A DNA stretch of 49,230 nt from MAG-120531 sp002378585. GTDB lineage: Bacteria; Bacteroidota; Bacteroidia; Flavobacteriales; Flavobacteriaceae. The position numbers and the translations under genes were made by a program. Within the stretch, counting starts at the first letter, position 1. Each line of letters begins with the position of its first letter. The notes under the pieces were generated by a model. That model was not told the DNA's origin and did not search any database. It saw nothing but the letters and a program-made list of their open reading frames with translations. Positions 43,117 to 49,230 of this stretch are shown piece by piece. The DNA is taken from NCBI GenBank assembly GCA_937890575.1, contig CALADZ010000095.1, positions 1 to 49,230 of the forward strand. The letters are read 5' to 3'.

Positions 43117-43777
43117 TTTAAAGCCCTGGCTCACCATCTTGTGCACAGTTGTTTTCTTGAGTCTGTGGTCCCAAGAGAATCCTGTAAGAACCTGGACAGG
43201 ATTGGGCGCTGGAATGAAGCTCTCTAAAAATTGGGATATTCAGGCACAAACCCAATGGAGGACAGAAGCCGGTGATATCGACGCTTACTTAGTTGAGCTC
43301 ACTACAGGACGTAAATGGGGTAAGGGATTTAAAACTTCCACCGGTTTGCGTCGTACTTGGCGACACGACGATCAAGGAGGCCTACAAGGCTACCAAAAAA
43401 TTGAACGCTGGTTCTTGCAAAATACCTACAAACATGAAACCGGTCCTCTGGACTGGAGGCACCGAGTACTATACCAACACGACCGAGTCATCAATCGAGA
43501 AAAACCAGCTGAGCAACATTTGAGGTGGCTGACTGAAGCTACCTACCGAATTAAAAATTGGAAAGCTGATCCTTCGTTGGGTTTTGAATGGTTTCACCAT
43601 GTAGACCATCCCCAGAGATCAGGCGGAGCTGGTTGGCGAATAATCCTGGGCTCCGAAATCAAGTCTGGAAAAAACAAAACTTGGAAGTTTGATTACTTAT
43701 TTGACCAAAACTTAATACAGGGAATACCTGATTCACATAGTCATATTCTTAAATTGACCCTTGATTTAGACCTATAA
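43106..43777 (+). CDS. DUF2490 outer-membrane protein
   Basis: A 223-residue protein with a signal peptide (about 1-23, ending SLWSQ) and an alternating beta pattern typical of DUF2490, probably a small outer-membrane barrel. Family traits are WTGLGAGMKLSKNWDIQAQTQWR near the start, the arginine- and aromatic-rich strands RVLYQHDRVI, and the C-terminal LKLTLDLDL. The function is unknown. It is coupled to DUF4956 by an 11-nt overlap and followed by the PHP gene after 3 nt. Confidence 0.82.
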   Translation: MQNDLKPWLTILCTVVFLSLWSQENPVRTWTGLGAGMKLSKNWDIQAQTQWRTEAGDIDAYLVELTTGRKWGKGFKTSTGLRRTWRHDDQGGLQGYQKIERWFLQNTYKHETGPLDWRHRVLYQHDRVINREKPAEQHLRWLTEATYRIKNWKADPSLGFEWFHHVDHPQRSGGAGWRIILGSEIKSGKNKTWKFDYLFDQNLIQGIPDSHSHILKLTLDLDL

Positions 43778-43780
43778 CCT

Positions 43781-44896
43781 ATGAAAAACAACCTTATCGG
43801 CCTTATGCTGCTGCTGGGACTTACGGCCCAAGCCCAAAACCACAGTCATTCATCGACTACTTCTGTGAAGTACCCGAACATCAAGGGTTACCAGACACTG
43901 AGTACAGATCTACACATCCACTCCGTTTTCTCGGATGGAAATGTTTGGCCGACGATACGTGTTCAGGAAGCTTTGATGGAGGGTTTGGACGTGATCTCCA
44001 TGACGGAGCACTTGGAGTATCAACCGCACAGCAAAGACATTCCACACCCTGACCGAAACAGGTCCTATGAACTCGCTTTGGCTGAAGCCAAAGACCATGG
44101 ACTTATCGTGATTCCTGGCTCTGAAATTACCCGTTCGGCACCCGTTGGGCACAACAACGCCGTGTTTATTCAAGACGCCAACCCCATACTGACCAAGGAG
44201 GCTCAGGATGCTTTTAACCAAGCTAAAAAACAGGATGCCTTTGTCTTTTGGAATCATCCAGCGTGGTATGCCCAGAGTCCCAAAGGGGTTCCTGTGATTA
44301 CTGAGTTCCAACTAAAACAGATCAAGGAACAAAAGCTGCACGGCATCGAGGTCATCAACACGGGAGACTATTCCGAGGAAGCCCTGCAAATCGCATTGGA
44401 TCACAACTTGACCATTATGGGCACTTCAGATGTCCACGACCTTATTGAATGGGATTTTACCAAAAAAGGGGTACACAGACCGATCACGTTGGTATTTGCC
44501 GAGCAGAGAGACGCAGCATCTGTAAGAAAGGCATTGTTTGAGGGAAAAACAGTAGCGGTATTTAACCACTTATTTGTTGGGAAGTCGGAGTTCCTGGTCC
44601 CGTTAATTGAAGCAAGTGTAGTGTTGAGTGACGCAAAGTACATTCCCAACACAGAGATTTTGGAAGTCACCTTAAACAACACGACATCAAGCAATCTACT
44701 GTTTGAAAATCAAATGCCTTACACCTTTTACCACCATGCCCCCGTTTTTGAAATTCCTGCTCAAGGGTCCATCAAGCTTCAAATAAAAACGGGAGAGAAA
44801 TTAGACGAATTTACCCTAAGGCTTAAAGCTTTGAAGGCATATAGCGCGCCAAAAACTCAAGTGGTCGCTGAATGGAAAATTATTCCGCTACACTAA
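43781..44896 (+). CDS. Exported PHP-domain phosphodiesterase (Sb-PDE type)
   Basis: A 371-residue periplasmic metallo-phosphoesterase. A signal peptide (1-18, ending AQAQ) precedes a PHP domain with metal ligands in DLHIHSVFSDG (about 43-53), MTEHLEYQPH, IPGSEITR, FWNHPAWY and GTSDVHDL. The C-terminal 100 residues form a beta-sandwich-like domain. It resembles the Sb-PDE family named after a Sphingobium organophosphate phosphodiesterase. The natural substrate is unknown; a phosphodiester released by or made with the DUF4956/DUF2490 partners is a guess. It ends 7 nt from the convergent repeat protein. Confidence 0.86.
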   Translation: MKNNLIGLMLLLGLTAQAQNHSHSSTTSVKYPNIKGYQTLSTDLHIHSVFSDGNVWPTIRVQEALMEGLDVISMTEHLEYQPHSKDIPHPDRNRSYELALAEAKDHGLIVIPGSEITRSAPVGHNNAVFIQDANPILTKEAQDAFNQAKKQDAFVFWNHPAWYAQSPKGVPVITEFQLKQIKEQKLHGIEVINTGDYSEEALQIALDHNLTIMGTSDVHDLIEWDFTKKGVHRPITLVFAEQRDAASVRKALFEGKTVAVFNHLFVGKSEFLVPLIEASVVLSDAKYIPNTEILEVTLNNTTSSNLLFENQMPYTFYHHAPVFEIPAQGSIKLQIKTGEKLDEFTLRLKALKAYSAPKTQVVAEWKIIPLH

Positions 44897-44903
44897 TTCA
44901 AGG

Positions 44904-47900
44904 TTAATAAGTGAGGTATAACCACCCTTGAATGGGTGGAGTTCCCTCGCCAAGATCTATCACATAATAGTAGGGTGCGGCAGGTAAAGGTCGATAGGTT
45001 TTCAAATCAATCCCTTGCCAAGTATTGCGGTATCCGGTTTGCGACCATACTAGTTGCTGATTTTTGTTGTAGATGCGCACTTGATTGTTGGGGTATTGAT
45101 CTATATGGGTAATTGTCCAAACGGCCTCAGCAGTTCCGCTGTTCGGGGTGAGTACAACCGACACCTCAACCCTATTGGGGTGGTGACCAATCGTTAATTT
45201 TCCTGGAATTAATGTTACCTCGTAGTTGGGCCAGGTACCTAAACGAGGCATCAGGGTATACATACCTAAACCAGAAGATCCTTGGGAAGATCCGGATATT
45301 TCCACCTTTGGAAGCGGATCATCCTCCAACAATCCATCAATTTCAAATCCAAAATCACCATAAAAAGGCTTGCCATCGTAGGCGTAAAAACCATCTAGTG
45401 CCCTGACCTTGAGCGGTGCTGGCACAATCTGTGCGTTGAAATATCCCAAGGAGAGGGAGTAATTAGGGTGGGTTAAAGTCCCTAAGTCAAAAGGGTATAA
45501 ACCTACTTGAGTTCCTTCTGCCCGACTGAGTTGACCGGATAAATCTACACGGTCTGGTCGGGTGACATATTGCCAAACGGGTTCTTGGCTTCCATATACC
45601 TTATACTGATGGGGGACTGGGATTACCTCAAGGGGTGCGGGAGTGATCGACGCAGTAATTTCAGTGGGCAACAAAACCGTGTAGCGCTCCGACCACCATG
45701 GGCTTAACTGCCAATCCAAGTACACCGGCTTGGCTATTCCAGCATCGCCATCTAACCAATTTCCCGCCACTGAAAACTCACCAGGCATCTCCTCGACCAA
45801 ACCAGACCAGACCAATTCACTCAGGTCCAGTTGAGCACTCACTACACCGTCATATATTTTGTCTTTAGCCTTAACCCCAATGACCGACAATGACTTAGGC
45901 GTTATTTGCATCTTCACCGGACTTAATTCCAGGGCGTAATCAGGGTAGCTCAGATTACCCAAATTAAAGATATAGGTACCCACCAAATCACCCGGTTCTC
46001 TTCCGAGTTTTCCCGACAAAATCACTTCTTTGCCCTCGATAAACTCTGGATCTACCCGATACTTCCACGTTGGTTCTTGATCGCCATAAGTTAAAAATTG
46101 GCCTTCAATGGGATATACTTGAATAAACGAGCGCACGATACGCACTTCCGATGATCGATATTTAATCTGGTAATTGGGATTGATCCAACCTGTTGCTGAC
46201 ACTAAATAAGTCCCCGTTTCCACGGCAGAAACGCCTGGCCCTGTAAACACAAGGGTTCCTGACAAATCATCCAGATCTTCATCCAACACAAATCCTGACA
46301 CAGCCACCTGAAGATCCGCATACGGCGATCCATCATACTGCTTTTGTCCACCGAGTACGTTTACCTCAAGTAGGGCGGGCTCAATGACAAAATCCTGAGG
46401 CTCCAGGGAGAACACTAGATCGGGATGGGCCAATGTACCCAAACCTATGGAGTAGGTACCGGCTTTTTCACCCAATTCTCGTGCTGGCGCTCCTTCGATA
46501 TCCAACGATTGTCCTGCTACTTCATCAGGGAAAAAATGCCAATCCCACAAGGGATCTTCTGCCCCATAGGTTTTAGAAAATGTACCTGACACGTTTACAG
46601 AGACCGGTAGTGGACGTATCACACCCTGATCAGAGACCCAATCTCCCCAAACAGGCAACGTATAATTAGTGGCATCCATCCCTGTCAGTCCGATATCGGA
46701 GATCACATATTTTTTTTCGTTACCCACATGTATATCCTCGAACGAGGCAGATCCCAAAAGCTGTACTTCATCCAAGGGGCGAACCCCCACAAGACTCAAA
46801 TCCAACGGGCCTATTTCTGTGGTGCCGTCATATACTTTCTGTGGATGAGCCACAGATAATTCGATTAGCTTAGGATAAACCTGAGTAGCTCCGACTACCG
46901 TGATTACGTTGCTAAAATTATCCGAGGTCACCGAAATATCAGTGGGTATTGCCTGATATATTCCAGAGGCCAATGCCCCGGAGCTACTCAATAATCCGTC
47001 CTTCCAAGCAAGGCCAAAAACAGCCCTGCCCCCAGCTCCATCATCAAAAACAAATCGATTGATCTGCGGCTCATACACTGGATTGTTGAGCACCACTACT
47101 TCTTGTTGCAATTCGCTGAGGTATTTGGCCTCTTCCACCTCTATGGCAAGATCCCCTCCATAATCCCAAGAAGCAGGTGAACACACCAAGAGCAATTGAT
47201 CTGCAGGCACAATCGTGTAGTCCCCTGCCCTATAATTCATCAGATAATTGTCAGCGCTGAGCCCTGAGGCGACCAGCACCCCAAGATAAATTCCTGGAGT
47301 CTCCACCTCCGAATTACTCCGCTCAATGCTCAGGTTTCCAGTGACTACCTCCGCGCTTTCCCCTGGGGCAAATCCCTCAATAGCCACTCCCCGATAGCCA
47401 ATAACATCAGCTGTTGTCACCAACTTGGCATCATCCAACACTTGAACATCCAAAATCCTTGGCTGAACAGCAAAAAACGCGGGGTCCAGTACCAATGTCG
47501 CTTGGACACTCGACAAACTACCCATCAAAATAGCGTATTCTCCAACTTGTTCCCCTACCTCTCGAGACAATGCTCCATGTATATCAACCGGAACACCCCC
47601 CACGACACTTGGCACTAATGTGTAGGTAATCACTGGATCTGGAGTCCCATATGTTTTTTGTTGTCCCAAAACAGGAACTACAGTCACAGCGACCCCTGAA
47701 ATTGTTAAAACTCCGGGGATATATTGGATCAGGTAGTTATTGGCCTGCCATCCAGAGGCTGTGATGCCGTAATTACCAACAGCAACAGCGCCCACAGCTT
47801 CTCCCCCAAAAACCAAATCACCGGTAAGCACATCTTGATCTTCCTCTCCAACAAATCCATCAACGCGGACACTAAATGTATCTACCGAAGTGCCGTCATA

Positions 47901-49230
47901 TTCATGTGCGTGATCAGCCACGGTCACGAACAATGTAGCGGGTAAAATCTCAAATTCTACCAGTTCCAATACCAAAGAATAATTTTCCTCGGCCAATGTC
48001 CCCAAACTCAATCCATATGCACCCACTGACTCACCCAACTCCCTGGCTAATGATCCTTCAACCTCCAACGCCAAACCATCAACCCCCTCTGCGCTCAAGG
48101 TATAAGTAAACTCAGGATCATCCTCTCCGTAAGTCTTGCTCAAGCGGTCAGGAAGAACAACCACATTCAATGGGGAAATACTTAATGTTCCCGACTGATA
48201 AACAACCCGATAATTAACACTGCTCCATCCTCGAGCGACCACCTCGTATTCACCTACATCTACGGCAGTTAGACCTGGGCCGGAAAAATCTAAGACCCCA
48301 GATAAATCACGCTCATCCTCCCCAAAAACAAACCCCACGTAACCCACTTCAAATCCTGCAGCCATCTCCCCATCATAAGTTTTTTCAAAATCAAGCACAG
48401 TAACTGTCAATGTTTTTGTCTCAATCCTAAAATCAACCGCATTCAAACTAAATGCGTAATTCGGATTTGACAGCGAGCCCAACCCAATTAAATACCCACC
48501 CACATCTTCTCCTAAAATCCGAGAGATCGATCCCGTAGCCGTGAGCGTAGCGCTGGAGGTAGCACTTAATGTGTAGGTGAGCGCAGGGTCATCAGTACCG
48601 TAGGTTTTAGTTAGGGCGTCCGGAGTCACGGTGACGGCCAGAGGGATGATGCTGAAGTTTTCTGGAGCTAAACTTAGGGTATAATTGGTGTTGGTGAGCG
48701 TGCCCAGAGCTATGGCGTAATCCCCCACATCCTCGCCTACTGCTCGGGTCAATGATCCGGTGGCTGTCAGCGTAGCGCTGGAAGTGGAACTCAGGGTGTA
48801 GGTGAGCGCCGGGTCATCAGTGCCGTAGATTTTAGTTAGGGCGTCCGGAGTCACGGTGACGGCCAGAGGAGTGATGCTGAAGTTTTCTGGAGCTAAAGTC
48901 AAGGAATAGTTGGTGTTTGTAATTGTTCCCAACCCAATCAAATACTCACCAACATCTTCTCCCACTGCTCGGGTAAGGGAGCCTGTAGACGTGAGCGTAG
49001 TACTTGTAGTAGCGCTAAGGCTGTAGGTCAGGGTTGGGTCATCAGCGCCATAGATTTTAGTTAGGGCTTCCGGATTCACGGTAACGGCTAGAGGAGTGAT
49101 GCTGAAGTTTTCTGAAGATAAGGTTAAGGTATAGTTGGTGTTGGTCAGTGTACCCAGAGTTATGGCATAATCCCGCACATCCTCGCCTACTGCTCGGGTC
49201 AATGATCCGGTGGCTGTCAGCGTAGCGCTG
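44904..49230 (-). CDS. Giant MBG/YDG-repeat surface protein with type B T9SS sorting domain (5' end outside window)
   Basis: The reading frame is open to the right edge, so at least 1,441 C-terminal residues are present and the start is missing. From the N-terminal side come three near-identical 75-residue MBG units (YGxxDPxxTY motif), then MBG (YG) and YDG domains in alternation: in all eight YG motifs and six YDG motifs, plus one degenerate unit. The last 85 or so residues (LTPNSGTAEAVWTITHIDQYPNNQVRIYN ... YYYVIDLGEG) are the gliding-motility-associated C-terminal domain, the type B signal for type IX secretion. It should be a filamentous adhesin-like protein at the cell surface. An upstream signal peptide is expected outside the window. 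Confidence 0.92.
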   Translation of the reverse strand, partial: SATLTATGSLTRAVGEDVRDYAITLGTLTNTNYTLTLSSENFSITPLAVTVNPEALTKIYGADDPTLTYSLSATTSTTLTSTGSLTRAVGEDVGEYLIGLGTITNTNYSLTLAPENFSITPLAVTVTPDALTKIYGTDDPALTYTLSSTSSATLTATGSLTRAVGEDVGDYAIALGTLTNTNYTLSLAPENFSIIPLAVTVTPDALTKTYGTDDPALTYTLSATSSATLTATGSISRILGEDVGGYLIGLGSLSNPNYAFSLNAVDFRIETKTLTVTVLDFEKTYDGEMAAGFEVGYVGFVFGEDERDLSGVLDFSGPGLTAVDVGEYEVVARGWSSVNYRVVYQSGTLSISPLNVVVLPDRLSKTYGEDDPEFTYTLSAEGVDGLALEVEGSLARELGESVGAYGLSLGTLAEENYSLVLELVEFEILPATLFVTVADHAHEYDGTSVDTFSVRVDGFVGEEDQDVLTGDLVFGGEAVGAVAVGNYGITASGWQANNYLIQYIPGVLTISGVAVTVVPVLGQQKTYGTPDPVITYTLVPSVVGGVPVDIHGALSREVGEQVGEYAILMGSLSSVQATLVLDPAFFAVQPRILDVQVLDDAKLVTTADVIGYRGVAIEGFAPGESAEVVTGNLSIERSNSEVETPGIYLGVLVASGLSADNYLMNYRAGDYTIVPADQLLLVCSPASWDYGGDLAIEVEEAKYLSELQQEVVVLNNPVYEPQINRFVFDDGAGGRAVFGLAWKDGLLSSSGALASGIYQAIPTDISVTSDNFSNVITVVGATQVYPKLIELSVAHPQKVYDGTTEIGPLDLSLVGVRPLDEVQLLGSASFEDIHVGNEKKYVISDIGLTGMDATNYTLPVWGDWVSDQGVIRPLPVSVNVSGTFSKTYGAEDPLWDWHFFPDEVAGQSLDIEGAPARELGEKAGTYSIGLGTLAHPDLVFSLEPQDFVIEPALLEVNVLGGQKQYDGSPYADLQVAVSGFVLDEDLDDLSGTLVFTGPGVSAVETGTYLVSATGWINPNYQIKYRSSEVRIVRSFIQVYPIEGQFLTYGDQEPTWKYRVDPEFIEGKEVILSGKLGREPGDLVGTYIFNLGNLSYPDYALELSPVKMQITPKSLSVIGVKAKDKIYDGVVSAQLDLSELVWSGLVEEMPGEFSVAGNWLDGDAGIAKPVYLDWQLSPWWSERYTVLLPTEITASITPAPLEVIPVPHQYKVYGSQEPVWQYVTRPDRVDLSGQLSRAEGTQVGLYPFDLGTLTHPNYSLSLGYFNAQIVPAPLKVRALDGFYAYDGKPFYGDFGFEIDGLLEDDPLPKVEISGSSQGSSGLGMYTLMPRLGTWPNYEVTLIPGKLTIGHHPNRVEVSVVLTPNSGTAEAVWTITHIDQYPNNQVRIYNKNQQLVWSQTGYRNTWQGIDLKTYRPLPAAPYYYVIDLGEGTPPIQGWLYLTY
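48528..49230 (-). repeat. Tandem 225-bp near-identical repeats inside the MBG gene
   Basis: Three units (49202-48978, 48977-48753, 48752-48528), plus the start of another at the right edge, match closely at DNA level; the marker GTGACGGCC recurs at 225-bp spacing (48631, 48856, and with two changes 49081). Each encodes one 75-residue MBG domain. Similarity drops sharply after 48528. The array probably continues beyond the window. Confidence 0.9.

Noticed and set aside
49202..49202. Start codon of the repeat protein at 49202
   Set aside because: The frame continues through the right edge with the same repeat sequence, so the true start lies outside the window.
48528..49230. Regular repeats as a possible CRISPR array
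   Set aside because: The unit is 225 bp with no variable spacers and is in frame, encoding MBG domains.

Overview
The window looks like a chromosomal segment from the Flavobacteriia (Bacteroidota). The evidence is the gliding genes gldB and gldC next to nadE and engB, a PorP/SprF-family type IX secretion protein, a giant surface protein with a gliding-motility-associated (type B) C-terminal domain, a DnaG of flavobacterial type, and TAnnTTTG promoter elements with A-rich leaders instead of Shine-Dalgarno sites. Nearly all of it is dense housekeeping sequence. I see no prophage, insertion sequence, CRISPR array or defence island.

Layout. 1-2.2 kb: the probable 3' tail of an unseen gene, an exported AbgB-like M20 amidohydrolase and a small glycogen-binding-like E-set protein. 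2.3-6.4 kb: two small lipoproteins (one with an HMA metal-binding domain), a PepSY membrane protein overlapping a CopA-type copper ATPase, and a divergent cytidylyltransferase. 6.4-9.7 kb: CotH-like lipoprotein, PorP/SprF protein, GNAT acetyltransferase, tRNA-Arg(TCG). 9.7-25.9 kb, minus strand: a YqeY protein and a compact dcw cluster, in transcription order mraZ-rsmH-ftsL-ftsI-murE-mraY-murD-ftsW-murG-murC-ftsQ-ftsA-ftsZ. Most junctions there are 4-23 nt overlaps or 1-3 nt gaps. A three-copy MraZ-box operator lies upstream of mraZ.

26.1-34.9 kb: alpha/beta hydrolase-engB, convergent gldB-gldC, then nadE, dnaG, metG, a short ssb and a zinc-ribbon protein. 34.9-37.1 kb: a TPR-like exported protein, a lipoprotein and an SDR-type L-threonine dehydrogenase. 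37.1-42.1 kb, minus strand: a tightly overlapped operon speA-speB-deoxyhypusine-synthase-like-small acidic protein-RimB/RimK fusion. The first three genes give a plausible arginine-agmatine-putrescine-homospermidine route. The last two pair an acidic-tailed small protein with a protein-glutamylating enzyme. 42.5-44.9 kb: operon of DUF4956, DUF2490 and a PHP phosphodiesterase. 44.9 kb to the right edge: the C-terminal 1,440 or so residues of an MBG/YDG-repeat T9SS cargo protein, with 225-bp near-identical repeats running off the window.

The points most worth following up are the polyamine/glutamylation operon, the MraZ operator, the DnaG that has lost all four zinc ligands, the MBG/YDG repeat protein, and the 430-bp intergenic region before the DUF4956 operon. 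No wholly new system could be demonstrated from the sequence alone.
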